Notes: generated by a model from the sequence alone, not told the origin. DNA of 64,000 nt from Closterium sp. Naga37s-1 (GCA_947471745.1 CANJKZ010000409.1:992001-1056000); one strand, 5' to 3'. Shown: positions 49,705 to 60,743, counted from the stretch's first letter. Translations and numbers: made by a program.

Positions 49705-52703
49705 TTACGCTAGAACACCTGACTTGGTGATTGTAATCTTCTTGTACGGGCGATAAAACCCCCTCTCTGCTACTGTAGCCCTGGTATCTCCTATCAATTT
49801 CGCAGCTCTGCAAGAACGTAGGGGCAAAGGACGACAGCGAAAGAAGCAATGTGGAAACGGGTTAAATACTCTAGATGCAAGACAGAAGAAATCTAAGAAG
49901 AAACAAGAAATTGCGGGACGATACAGTACAGCTCAGGTGAAGGTTAGGTGAATGGGATAGGTGTATAGGGTAGGTACACACAACATAAGTTACCGAAAAG
50001 AACATGGGCATAAGAAAGGTACAAGCAAGCCCAAGTAAGGGCACAGTGCGCAGTGGAGGGAAGGGGAGGTGGACAGATAGGGTCAAGGACAAGTGAAACA
50101 GAAACACCAATAGCAGTCGCAATAACCAGAACAAAAACAACTGCCATCGCAATAGCAGTCGCAGTAGCAATCACCATAACCACAAACACAGCAATATAAT
50201 TCACATAGCGGTAACCGAAACCAAGGGAAACAGCCAGAGTCAAGATTACTAACTTGAAGAAGCCATTGCCAGCGCCGCCCCGCACAAACGGCACCTCCCG
50301 AACCTTCTCCAGAACTCCAAATCAAGTTTTGAGGCGCCTCAAAACAGCCAGAGCCATGTATACTCACTTGAAGAAGCCATTGTCTGTGTTGTCCCGCACA
50401 AACGGCACCTCCCGAACCTTCTCCAGAACTCCAAAACTATCCAGCGAGCTGATTTTCTAGTCGACTCAAAAGTCAAAACGAAACAGCCAGAGCCACGGAT
50501 ACTCACTTGAAGAAGCCATTGTCTGTGTTGTCCCGCACAAACGGCACCTCCCGAACCTTCTCCAGAACTCCAAAGCCATCCAGCACCCGTCCCACCACCA
50601 GGTGCGTGGAGTCTAAATCGGGGCAGTCTGTAAAGGAGACGGCAAACTCAGTGCCGTTGGGGGCCGGTTTCAACGCCTCCTCCACCACCTCAAATTTCCC
50701 CCCTCGTGCCACCAGCTTTTGCTTCGGAGGGGGGATGGTTGGGTCGACGGCAAACAGAGCGACGGAGTAGGCTTTGTTGTAGACTGGCCCGGGCTTTGCG
50801 CTGGGACAATGGGGGAGGGGAGGAAGGGGGGGAGGAGGATGGGAAAAATGAGTTTTGGGTCGGACCCAAAAGGGCAACAGAGTAGCCTTGTTGTATACGG
50901 GACCGGGCTTAGCTGGGGAAGGCGGGACGGGAGGTGGAATTCGAGGGGGGGTTGAGTTTTGAGTCTGACATAAAAAGGCAACGGAAAAGGCTTTGTTGTA
51001 ATCAGACCACCACCAAAACCTGCAGCAGCAGCAGCAGCACCACCACTACCACCAGCACCACTAGCATCACGCGCCACAGGCACAGATCGCAGGCAAGCTG
51101 CTCGCAAACGCAGCAGGATCAGCAGCAGAGCCAGTGAGAGAGAAGGAGCGCGGGGCGCCGCCCCACACCAGTCCCCACATCATCCCCACACCATCCCCCA
51201 AACCACCCCCCCCCCCCCCCATCGCATACATCTGCAGCTGCTGCAACTCCTCTGCAACGGCATCCCCGTTTAAGCCGCCGACAAACGCAGCGTGGTCTGC
51301 AGCAGAGCCGGTGAGGGAGAGAAGGAGCGCAACGCGCCCCCCCACACCAGTCCAAAAACCTCCCCCACACCACCCCCCACACGTACATCTGCAGCTGCTG
51401 TAGCTCCTGTGCGACCGCATCCGCGTTCAAGCCGCCGACAAAAGCAGCAGGGTCAGCAGCAGAGCCGGTGAGGGAGAAGGAGCGCAGGGCGCCGCCCTGC
51501 ACGTAGGAGTCGGTGAGGCGGAGGAAGTCCTTGCGCCGGTACGACACGCCCGCCACGCCCCTGGCCAGCTGGGTGAAGCGCGCTGCTCCCACTGGCGCAG
51601 CCTGGGGGGAGGAGGGGGGACAAGGGGAGGCGGGGAAGTGGGTGAGGCGGAGGAAGTCCTTGCGCCGGTACGACACGCCCGCCACTCCCCTGGCCAGCTG
51701 GGTGAACCGCGCTGCTCCGATTGGCGCGGCCTGAGGGGAGAGTGGAGGGGTGGAATGCCGAGGAGAGCGCTGGAGTGGAGTGGGGGGGTGGGGAGGGGAG
51801 GGGGGGATGGTCAGTTGGCTTTCGAGCTGCACGGTTCACATGTCGCACTCGCTGCATTGCGTTGCATTGCAATGGAGGAAGGGGGGAGTGCCGAGGAGCG
51901 CGGTTCTCGTGGCTTTGCGTTGGTGCGCCTGATTTTCCTCTGACGTTTGCGCTCCTTGGGTGCACCGCACGGCACTGCATTGCATTGCATTGCATTGCGT
52001 TGCATCTCACTGGACTACCTTTCATTGCATTCCCATCACCTCTGAACCCCTCTCAACCCATCGCGGCGGCCTCGCCTCTCCCCAGTCCCCGCACCTCACC
52101 TCGCACATCGCCTCCCACGAGACCCATAACACTCCAACCTCAGCTTCCCCCCTTCTCGCCGCTCCTGTTCCCCCCTCAGCCTTCTTCCCTCCCTTTTTCC
52201 CCCTCTCAACCCTCACCGCGTTGCCATACCTCGCCGTATACGCCTATCACCAGCCGTCCAGCAGGCGCACCGTCCACGGCAATATCGAGAAACACCTTCT
52301 CCGTCACTCGCGGCGCGTCCCCCGCCGCGGATCCCGCCGGCGACCCCGCCGCCACTTCTTCTCCCGCCACCTCCACCGCTGATTCCTCCGCTCCCGCCAT
52401 TCGCGGCGCCATCAGCAGAGTCGGCGCGATCGCCAGCGCTCCGAGAACTTGCCGCCGGCACAGCGCATCGTCCGCCGCGTTGCTACCAGCGCGAATTGCG
52501 GACGGCCGGTGATTATTATCGGCAGCAGCGACAGCGTGCGATGGTCGACATAGCGACTTCTTTACGAGACCCGCGGAGCGGAGCGGTAGCAGCGAGGCCG
52601 CATTGCGCAGTCCGCCTCCGCCGAGTGCGGGGGACGACGCGCGGAGCGCGGAGTGCGGGGATGCGGAACACGCCTGAGCAGCAGGAGAAGCCAGGGCCTC
52701 CAT
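49705..52703 (-). CDS. Chloroplast thylakoid-lumen cyclophilin-like protein (CYP28/CYP26-2 type)
   Basis: Exon 1 (52703-52230) has a chloroplast transit-like N-terminus, then CRRQVLGALAIAPTLLMAP ending in AGA, a twin-arginine lumen signal. VTEKVFLDIAVDG and GRLVIGVYGE begin the cyclophilin domain. Exon 2 (from 51601 or 51730 to 51387) codes FTQLARGVAGVSYRRKDFLRLTDSYVQGG. Exon 50800-50507 codes KPGPVYNKAYSVALF through FAVSFTDCPDLDSTHLVVGRVLDGFGVLEKVREVPFVRD. The last exon (49807-49705) codes KLIGDTRATVAERGFYRP, which completes the fold. The sequence follows the divergent plant lumenal branch; the canonical FHR catalytic motif is not evident, so isomerase activity is doubtful. Several exons have tandem partial copies, so the exact splice pattern near 51,100-51,480 is uncertain. 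Confidence 0.8.
50255..50600 (-). repeat. Three tandem copies of a cyclophilin exon end with two different palindromes
   Basis: The exon end coding GVLEKVREVPFVRD-NGFFK plus its GT donor occurs at 50,507-50,572, 50,369-50,437 and 50,252-50,320. The junctions carry palindromes with different centres: GCGC at 50326-50345 (perfect 20 bp) and TCGA at 50451-50474 (one arm eroded). The third copy has lost the donor (GTTAGT). Confidence 0.93.
50765..51015 (-). repeat. Three copies of the YNKAxSVA exon start with palindromic junctions
   Basis: The functional exon start (KPGPVYNKAYSVALF, to 50800) has partial copies at about 50,872-50,915 and 50,975-51,010. The junctions hold TTTTGGGTC-G-GACCCAAAA (50853-50871) and an eroded TTTTGAGTCTGACATAAAA (50,957-50,975). 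Confidence 0.88.
51105..51735 (-). repeat. Further tandem exon copies in the cyclophilin gene
   Basis: SFSLTGSAADPAAF-GGLN-DAV-ELQQLQM is present about three times (51,111-51,170, 51,230-51,320, 51,385-51,480). The AAP-GAARFTQLARGVAGVSYRRKDFLRLT exon occurs twice (51,513-51,601 and 51,644-51,730), each behind its own CAG acceptor. Which copies are used in mRNA cannot be told. Confidence 0.85.
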
Positions 52704-54715
52704 GCGGAGAGAATGCGGGCTCTTGCGTGGGTTACGCGGGCAAGGGCTAATTCTGCTTTCGCTGGGAGAAAAGATGTCCCGCAGAGCAGAGGAGAGTGGT
52801 TTGGTTTGCCTTCACTGTCACTCGAAATTACTCAAATTGGCACATTGTTGTGACTATGCTGAAGTGTCGATTTCGGGGGCCGTGAGTGAAGCAACGCCAA
52901 TCGAACGTCTCTGGTTGGGAGTGCTCTGGCTGACACGATGCATGCATCTACAGAGTTGAATTCAAATAAATACATCCTGCATCGTTTTCCATTAGAGTAT
53001 ATGCATTGGACCTGTCTTATTAGAAATTAATGTTCATTTTACGCTGTAAATTTTCTGGATAATTCGTAATAATCCATCTTTTTCTAAAAACAAATGACGT
53101 TCAAAATCGTTATGAATGTAGAAAAGGGCGAATGGAGTTGAATGGCAACAAGAAAGATATATTTCTGCTAAGCTGAGACCTTTTTTACTAATAAAAGTTT
53201 GTGGGTTGTACCTAAATGGGAACACTGACTCCACAAGGGATTCCTAGTATAAGGGCGTGTAAAATCGCCGCACCCAAAATTTCGGCCACTAGCCAAATGG
53301 CCGAATCGGCGATAGTAACCCGTTTGCGAGAATCAATAAGACGCTCGCGACCGTCGTTTATTCCGCCAATAAAAAATGAAATTGATGGCCGTTTTGAAAG
53401 TCGACTCGTATCCGACACCATGTCGACTCCAATTCGGCTAAGTAGTCGACACCGTGAGCGACTATCACGTACGACGTCGCACGGTCTCGCAGAACGACTG
53501 AAATGTTTTATCCTGTCCAATCAGAGGTTTCGCCGTCAAATGTGCGACCCCGTCGCACATACGTTCCTACTGTAGCAACTGCAAATTTTACAACTTTTTG
53601 AAACCGGCCTGGAATTCGGCCCTCAAACCTGTAAAGTTTGCAAATCTGCAAATAGTGGCTGTAAATGTGACGACACGAAGTCGACCAATCCGTCGACTTT
53701 CGCGAAAGAAATGTCGACCAGAGATGGTCGACGTAAAACCGGCCAAAAGCAGATTTCGCATATTTGTGGGGATTTTACACGCCCTAATGGCAGTCAGGAA
53801 GCTTGAAACGAACAAGTTGCCGCTCTTGCCAAGTATATCGCCGTGAGGTTGTCAAGTTCCTTGAATTCGAGCCTTTCCCGTCAAATGCTTCGTTGCTTGT
53901 GCAATAATAATTCAGGCCTTCTATCCTGATAATTTCGTCCCTCCTGATTATTTCAGCGCTTTCCAAAATTGGTCACATGCTGTCAGCCCCTGTGACGTCC
54001 TTCTTGCGTGTTTCGGGAATTCGGTCAAGGAGATAGGGAGAGAGCGAGCGAGGGAGCTCGGGGAGAGTAGGGAAAGCAGCAGCGAGGGAAGGAGGGAGAG
54101 AGCAGATTAGTGCTCGTACGTAGCGTGCAAATACAAAAAGGTAGTCAGGAGTCTTAGGTGGAATTTTAGGGGACCTAGGCTGCGAAGGCCTTCAGTTCGT
54201 AACTTCTGTTCGTTAGGTTCGGATGGAGAAAAGAAGCCCTATAAACGGGATACGGAACTACGAGGGTGTTTGGTAGTAGAAGCAGAATCCACAGTGCTTC
54301 AGCAGCAACAGCAGGAGCAGCAGCGAGAGCAATAAAAGGAGGTTACGAACCGGTTCAGCCGCTTATCTTGGTGCTTTCTGGTGGATTTTCTCGACTCTGA
54401 TCGCTTCTCACAGATCCCTGCATCCAATGAAACCTCTCCGTTTCCCGCGGCTTCTTGAAATTCTAGGCTGCTGATTCGTTCCAGGCCTTAGTGTGAGCCA
54501 AGGCAACGCGTTTGCCTCTGGGGAATTTTTAGAGCTTTGCCTCAAAAGTTAGTAGTTAGTTCGTTGTGGTGCTTAGTGGTTCGTGTCTCAGCTTAACGGT
54601 TGTTGTGGGTACTTATTTGTTGATCGGGGGTTGAGGGTCGGCTGGTTGAGTGGAGGGTGGTGGAGGAAGGAGGGAGGGGTGTGGAGGGGTGCGGAGGAGT
54701 TTTGATCCGTGAATC
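52704..54715. other. Divergent intergenic region between cyclophilin and AIM24 genes
   Basis: The two genes point away from each other, so both promoters should lie here. It contains the TIR element at 53,253-53,784 and a lone MITE-end-like TAATTCAGG near 53,912. No coding sequence recognised. Confidence 0.55.
53253..53784. mobile_element. PIF/Harbinger-like MITE, 532 bp, TAA target duplication
   Basis: GGGCGTGTAAAATC at the left is exactly inverted at the right (GATTTTACACGCCC). A TAA lies on each side (53250-53252, 53785-53787), the TWA target typical of PIF/Harbinger. No transposase frame; the interior is rich in short GTCGAC and CGACT motifs. Confidence 0.75.
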
Positions 54716-55608
54716 ATGGCAGTTCCTACCCTCAATACGCCGTTTCAGCCGTATGTGTACCAGGTATGACGTGTACCAGGTATGACGTGTACCAGGTATG
54801 ACGTGTACCAGGTATGACGTGTACCAGGTATGACGTGTACCAGGTATGACGTGTACCAGGTATGACGTGTACCAGGTATGACGTGTACCAGGTACGACGT
54901 GTACCAGGTATGACGTGTACCCTGTATGACGTGTACCAGATATGATGTGTACCAAGTATGACGTGTGTCAAATAGAGCGTGATACCTGAACCCAAACTGT
55001 ATCTAGTGAAAAGTGCCCTCTCTTCTCTTCCTCCCTCCTTCCCTTTACCTCCCTACTCCCTCCGTTCTCTCCTCTCCCCCCGTCCCCTGCACAGAGCCCT
55101 CAAGCAGTGCTCACGCCGTTTCAGATACTGGGAGGGGAGGCGCAAATAGTGCAGATCATCCTAAAGCCAGGGGAGAGGGTGCGCGCTGAACCAGGTGAGC
55201 TTCTGAAGCAGTTGAATGAGAGATGCGACGAGAGGAATGGAGGTGCAGAAAGTGTAGATCACTTTAAAGCCAGGGGAGAGAGTGCGGGCAGAACCAGGTA
55301 GGGCTCTGAGCAAAATCAGGTACGGGTCAGTGCTTTGTGTGCGGATCATGCTTAAGCTAGGGCAGGGAATGGCTTGACCTAGGTGTGAGCTGGTGCTTTG
55401 AGCTTACCGTGGAAGACAGGTGAGAAAGGGCATGAGAAGAGGGGGGGGAAGAGGGGTGGGAGGAGAGGTGGGAGGAAGCAAAGAGGTGAGATATATTACA
55501 ATATTCCCACGCCAGTGGGAGAGAATGGGCAGAACTAACCAGGTACACGACTTTTTGCACAGCTGAAGGATAGTTCTTGAGGCATGTGTATGCGTGTGTG
55601 TATGCGTG

Positions 55609-55640
<32 letters not shown>

Positions 55641-58309
55641 TGCGTGCTACCTGCTCCACTCTCGCTACTACACACACACACACGCACCTTCTTCTCCCCT
55701 GCGTGCCCTCGTCCTTCCATGCGTTCCGTGTGGTAACATGAGATTCGTTCTCCTTTCCACCTCTCAACTAGCCCGTCTATCCCCTACCCGCAGGCGCCAT
55801 GTGTTACATGAGTGGGAACATGAGCGCGGAGACAGCAATGGAGGATGAGAGAAAGGATGAGAGATAACATCCCCTCCCCCTCCCCCCCTTCCTCCCGTTT
55901 CCCTCCCAGGCGCCATGTGTTACATGAATGGTAACATGAGCGCGGAGACAGCAATGGAGGAGGGCAGTGTGTGGCGGTGGCTGTCTGGGGAAAGCTTCTT
56001 CACCAACACGTGAGTACGGGGAGGGGAGAGCAGGGAGGATCAGGGGAGGAGAGTGGGAGAGGAGGGGAAGGGAGAGAAAGGTGGGTAACTGTCTGTTTCC
56101 ATGCCGGATAACATGCCATGCCATGCGTGCTGATACCATGCAGGTTCTTGAACCAGGGACCAGGGGAGGGGTACATAGGACTCGCAACACCCACCATGGC
56201 CAAGATACTTCCTGTGAGAGTCACCTTGTCTTGTCCTCCTTCTCTCCTGCCCATCTCTCCTTCTCTCTCCCTTGACGCACCCTTTCTTACCAACTGGTTA
56301 CTCCCAATGCTCTCTATCCTCTGTCATCCGTTTCTTTGAACCATTACCAGTCCCCTCTTGTGACCATTACCACTGCTCTTAACCTCTTGCTTGCAAACAC
56401 AGTCAGCCCCACCACCTCGTTTCTTCCATGACTCTCTGCTCCTGCATGTCTGCTTGTTTGCCTGGCTGTCTGTTCTGTTCCCATGGCATGTTCACATGTA
56501 CGGTGTACCCCTCCCTGCAGGTGGACTTAGCTGTGCATGGGGGCGAGATCATCTGTCAGGTACTGCCAACCCCCTCTGCTTGCCTGCTTTCCTGCCTGCC
56601 TGCCTGTCTGTCTGCTTGCCTGCCTGCCTCCCATTCTCCCTCGCTCCCTCCCGCCCTCCATCTATCCATCCTTCCGTGCATGCGTGTGGGCGTGACTGTA
56701 TGTCTATGCATCCCCTCCACCAGAGGGCGCGTATCTCTGTTCACTAATCGACGTCACAGTCACTGCAGAAATGGTGTTGTGAGACGTCTCAAAACACTAC
56801 TTCTATCACACTCCACCATCAGGGAATCGCGTATCTCTGTTCACTAAACGACGTCACAGTCACTGCAGAATTGACGCGCAGGCCCGCAGTGTGCGGGTCT
56901 CTTTTGAGACTCCTCAAAAAACACCTCATATGTGCTTGTGTGCGTGCACGTGACCGTGTGTGCGTGACTGTGTGTGCATGCCTCCCCGCCACCATCAGAG
57001 GGACGCGTATCTCTGTTCGCTCAACGACGTTACTGTCACAGCAGAAATGACTCGCAGGCCCAGAGTGGGTCTCTTCGCCATGGACGTATGTCCCCCTATT
57101 CCTCCTCCCTCGCACTCTTTTTCCACGCTTCACTTGACTTTTGAGACACCTCAACTAGCTCTTTGAGGCATTGCAAAGGAACTCCTGCAGGCCCAGAGTG
57201 GGTCTCTTCGCCATGGACGTAAGTTCCCCTATCCCCTCCCTCCACCGCCTTCCCCCACTTCCCCTGTACTCATTTGAGGCATTGCAAAGGAACTCCTGCA
57301 GGCCCAGAGTGGGTCTCTTCGCCATGGACGTAAGTTCCCCTATCCCCTCCCTCCACCGCCTTCCCCCACTTCCCCTGTACTCATTTGAGGCATTGCAAAG
57401 GAACTCCTGCAGGCCCAGAGTGGGTCTCTTCGCCATGGACGTATGGTACCCTACCTACCCCGCTCCCCCCTGTTCCCCATACTCGTTTCAATTCACAATT
57501 CAAGACCGCCTCACAAAGGTGTCTCCCCCTCTTAGACTGGGGTTCTTTGCCATGCTCGTACTTCCCCTTCCACCTCCTTCCCTGTCCTCTCCAGCCCTGC
57601 CCCAGCCTCCTCCGCCCCCTCCCCCATCCCCTACCCCCTTCCCCCGTCTCCTTCCGCCCATGCCTCTCATTCCATGCTGCCATGCCACTCATTGCCTTGT
57701 CAATTACCCCATGCTTCCCCAAATGTTTCTGCCTCTTGAGAAAACTCAAAAGCCATCCCGTCCCCCCCCCTCTCCCCCGTCTCCCCGTCTCCCTCCGCCC
57801 ATGCCTCTCATTCCATGCTGCCATGCCACTCATTGCCTTGTCAATCATTCCATGTCCCTCCAAGTGTTCCTGCTCCTTGTTATGCCACCATCGCACCTGC
57901 TCCCTTGTATGCATGCAACAAACATTTTGTTCCATGCCATGTGAATTGACACCTGATGCCTTGTGCCGTGCCATGCTGTGCTGTGATGCTGAGTAGATGC
58001 GTTGCAATGTTTTCTGCATATGATGAGCCACTTTTGAGGTACTCTGAGAACCTTTTATGCCATCCTTTTCCTGGTTGCCTCATTGTTTCAACCATGCCAT
58101 GCCATGCCACGCCACACCACACCACACCACACCACACCACACCACACCACACCACACCACACCACACCACACCACACCACACCACGCCATGCTCTCGCCA
58201 CGCCATGCATACAGGGTCTGTTCTACCAAAAGCTAAAAGGGAGAGGCCTCGCGTTCATCTCTGGGGGAGGATCAAGTGAGTGAGTGAATGAGCGAGTTTT
58301 TGAGTGCCA

Positions 58310-58340
<31 letters not shown>

Positions 58341-60743
58341 CAATTAACACTTTTAATCTCTCCCCCTCATCCTCACCATTGTCCACTCTATCTCTCCTTC
58401 TCCCCACACTTTCAGTCGTGCAAAACAATCTGGCAGCGGGGGAGGTGGTGGTGGTTGATGCAGGCAATGGTGATGCTGATACCTGCTGCTGCTGCTGGTT
58501 AGAAAAATCGCTCACTCATTCCCCATCGCTGTTGCTGTCCTCTCCTTCCCCTTCTCCCCCACACCCCCAGTCGGGCAGAAGAACCTGGCAGCGGGGGAGG
58601 TGGTGGTGGTTGATGCAGGCAGTTTTCTGGCTCTTCTTCTACTGCCACTGGTGCTGCCTTTCGTTGGCAGCAGCAGTAGAAGAAGATTGCTGCACCTTCA
58701 ACCATTCATTCCCCGCCGCTGCCCCCTTCTCTCTTCCCCTTTCCTGCTGCACCCCCATCGGGCAGAAGAATCTGGCATGGGGGCAGGTGGTAGTGTTGGC
58801 TGCATGCAGTGTGCTGATCCTACTTCCACTCCTGCTGCTCTTCCTGGTTGGCAACTTTAACTGCACATTCCCCGCCACTGTCCTCTCTCTCCCTGTGTGC
58901 CCATATGCAGTCGTGCAGAAGAATCTAGCAGCGGGGGAGGTGGTGGTGGTGGATGCCGGCAGTGTGTTAGCGCTCACTCGCTCTGTTGACTTCGACGTGC
59001 GATACGTTGGCTCCGTCAAAAAGGCTCTTTTCGGGGTGAGCTGAATTTGGGGATGGTGTTTGAGGAACCTCAAGAATCGCTACGTTGACCTAGACGTGCG
59101 ATTCGTTTGACCGTCGACTCCATAAGAAGGGCTCTATTCGGGGTAGGCTAGGCTTTCTTTGGGGTAGGCTAAACTCTGCACCCAACCCTGCACCCAAATT
59201 TGCAACCACCCTTGCAAACCACCTTGCAAACAAGTGCTTCATCCATCAACCCTCCATGCCCCTTCAGGGCGAGGCCATCTGTCACGCCTATCTCGCCTTG
59301 TACCCAACCCTGCACCCAAATCCGCAACCAAATTTGCAAACAACCTTGCATGCATCACCCCCCCTCTGCACCCCTCAGGGAGAGGGCATCTGTCACGCGT
59401 ATCTCACCTGCCCGGAAGTGCTGTTCCTGCAGAGCCTGCCCTTCCACAGGCTTTAAGACGTCTCAAATGCATCACCACCCCCACCCCCCACACCACCTGC
59501 ACCCCTCAGGGAGAGGGCATCTGTCACGCGTATCTCACAGGGCCAGGAGTGGTCTTCCTGCAGAGCCTCCCCTTCCACAGGCTCGCACGCAGGGTGGAGA
59601 GGTGAGCAAGCGAGGCCGTATGGTTGCCTGCTCCTCGGGCTCCTAGGTATTCCTCTGACTCGATTCTAAAGTCGCCCCCGGAGTGGTCTTCCTGCAGAGC
59701 CTCCCCTTCCACAGGCTCGCACGCAGGGTGGAGAGGTGAGCAAGCGAGGCCGTATGGTTGCCTGCTCCTCGGGCTCCTAGGTATTCCTCTGACTCGATTC
59801 TAAAGTCGCCCCCGGAGTGGTCTTCCTGCAGAGCCTCCCCTTCCACAGGCTCGCACGCAGGGTGGAGAGGTGAGCAAGCGAGGCCGTATGAACCTCGGTT
59901 TCTTTTCGTGTCGATTCAACATTCACCTCGGGAGTGGTCTTCCTGCAGAGCCTGCCCTTTCACAGGCTCGCACGCAGGGTGGACAGGTGAGCGAGCGAGG
60001 TATGATGCGGTGGAGAGGTGGACAAGCAGGGGTTGACGGGTGGACGGGTGGACACACAGGGGCCTATGCTGACACACACAAGTAAAAGCTGCACTCCATG
60101 GCTCTTTATTTATTCATCGTTCCATCCATGGATTTTGTCACTCGATCCAACTATACAATGCATGAGCTTGCGATCCCCTTGCATTTTCCTTCATGACCCC
60201 CCTCTCTCCCTCCTCACGGCCATAGCGAGCCTTCAATTGCAGGAGGCACCAGTGCTGTGGCTGCGACTCATACTTCCCATGCCGCCCCTCCTTTCCCCGC
60301 TGCACGCAACCCTCCTCCTCTCCCCTCTCAGGGCCATAGCGAGCCCTCAATCACGGGAGGCACTAGCATAGTGACTGCCTATCCACCTCTTTTTCCCACT
60401 CCCCATACATTCCATGCCTTTTCCATCCCCCCTGCACACACACCCACCCACTCTCCCCTCTCAGGGCCATAGCGAGCCCTCAGTTGCGGGAGGCACCTGC
60501 GCTGTGGCTGCGGCTCATGATCTCCATCCTGCTGCTTTCATCCTGCCCCTCCTTCCCCCCTGCACCCCCCCTTTCCTCCTACCCTCCCCTCTCAGGGCCA
60601 TTGCAAGCCCCCAGTTGCGGGAGGCACCAGCGCTGTGGATGCGGCTCATGATCTCGATTCTGCTGCTCTCCATGCTCCTCGTTGCTCTCGCGTTCGCTCA
60701 GAGCCAGCTTAACATGCTCGATTACCGACTCAACCTGCCTTAG
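54716..60743 (+). CDS. AIM24 / TRAP-like-domain family protein, C-terminal membrane anchor, ten exons
   Basis: Exons by GT-AG borders and frame are 54716-54763, 55095-55194, 55910-56009, 56144-56213, 56521-56559, 56999-57085, 58215-58275, 58911-59035, 59510-59601 and 60596-60743. The product reads FQILGGEAQIVQIILKPGERV, CYMNGNMSAETAMEEG, GESFFTN, GPGEGYIGLATPTMAKILPVDL, YQKLKGRGLAFISGGGS, NLAAGEVVVVDAGSVLAL, GPGVVFLQSLPFHRLAR, with a terminal hydrophobic span (RLMISILLLSMLLVALAFA). This is the order of the AIM24 (DUF124) family, tied in yeast to mitochondrial inner-membrane organisation; bacterial and plant members are poorly known. Nearly every exon has extra partial copies in adjoining introns. 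Stop is TAG. Confidence 0.85.
54755..54970 (+). repeat. 16-bp minisatellite repeating the exon-1 splice donor, about 13 copies
   Basis: The unit GTGTACCAGGTATGAC contains the exon-1 end (VYQ, TAC CAG) and its GTATGA donor. Copies are perfect at first and drift at the right (CCTGTATGAC, CAGATATGAT, CAAGTATGAC). Each intact copy is a potential 5' splice site. Confidence 0.93.
55195..55975 (+). repeat. Extra copies of AIM24 exons 2 and 3
   Basis: The end of exon 2 (AAGCCAGGGGAGAG-GTGCG) recurs at about 55,250-55,300 and, eroded, at 55,340-55,390. Exon 3 has a previous copy at 55,794-55,850 with its own CAG acceptor, ending after GAMCYMSGNMSAETAMED. Confidence 0.85.
56728..57450 (+). repeat. Copies of AIM24 exon 6: 5' parts before, 3' parts after, with palindromes
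   Basis: Two copies of the exon start (GCGTATCTCTGTTC...) lie at 56,728-56,771 and 56,826-56,900. The true exon is 56999-57085. Three copies of its end (GGCCCAGAGTGGGTCTCTTC + GCCATGGACGTA) then follow at exact 111-bp spacing (from 57163, 57274 and 57385). Palindromes of the family lie at 56774-56797 (centre ACGT), 56901-56920 (centre ACTC) and 57139-57155 (centre ACAC). Confidence 0.93.
57640..57885. repeat. Intron duplication with TTGAG/CTCAA junction
   Basis: A 95-bp intron segment (CGCCCATGCCTCTCATTCC... to CTTGTCAATnA) at 57,655-57,730 recurs at 57,796-57,870. Between them lies CTTGAGAAAACTCAAAAG (57,734-57,751), an eroded or looped member of the palindrome family. Confidence 0.8.
58108..58188. 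repeat. Pentanucleotide microsatellite (ACCAC)n
   Basis: About 16 units of CCACA/ACCAC upstream of exon 7; pure and recent-looking. Confidence 0.93.
58413..59150 (+). repeat. Copies of AIM24 exon 8 before and after the true exon
   Basis: Three partial copies of the exon start (TCG-GCA-AA-AA-CTGGCAGCGGGGGAGGTGGTGG) lie at about 58,413, 58,571 and 58,758, mostly with CAG acceptors. The exon end recurs at 59,079-59,141 after TTTGAGGAACCTCAAG (59059-59074). Confidence 0.88.
59265..60000 (+). repeat. Copies of AIM24 exon 9
   Basis: Three starts (GGCGAGGCCATCTGTCACGC type) lie at 59,269, 59,381 and 59,510. Four ends (TTCCTGCAGAGCCTCCCCTTCC + ACAGG) follow the good copy at about 59,556, 59,688, 59,821 and 59,940, spaced about 130 bp. 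The junctions hold TTTAAGACGTCTCAAA (59452-59467) and CTCTGACTCGATTCTAAAGTC (twice), which fit palindrome remnants. Confidence 0.88.
60220..60620 (+). repeat. Four copies of the start of AIM24 exon 10
   Basis: CATAGCGAGCC-TCA-TTGC-GGAGGCACC recurs at about 60,222, 60,336, 60,468 and finally in the functional exon at 60,596. Three have a CTCTCAG acceptor. Confidence 0.88.
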
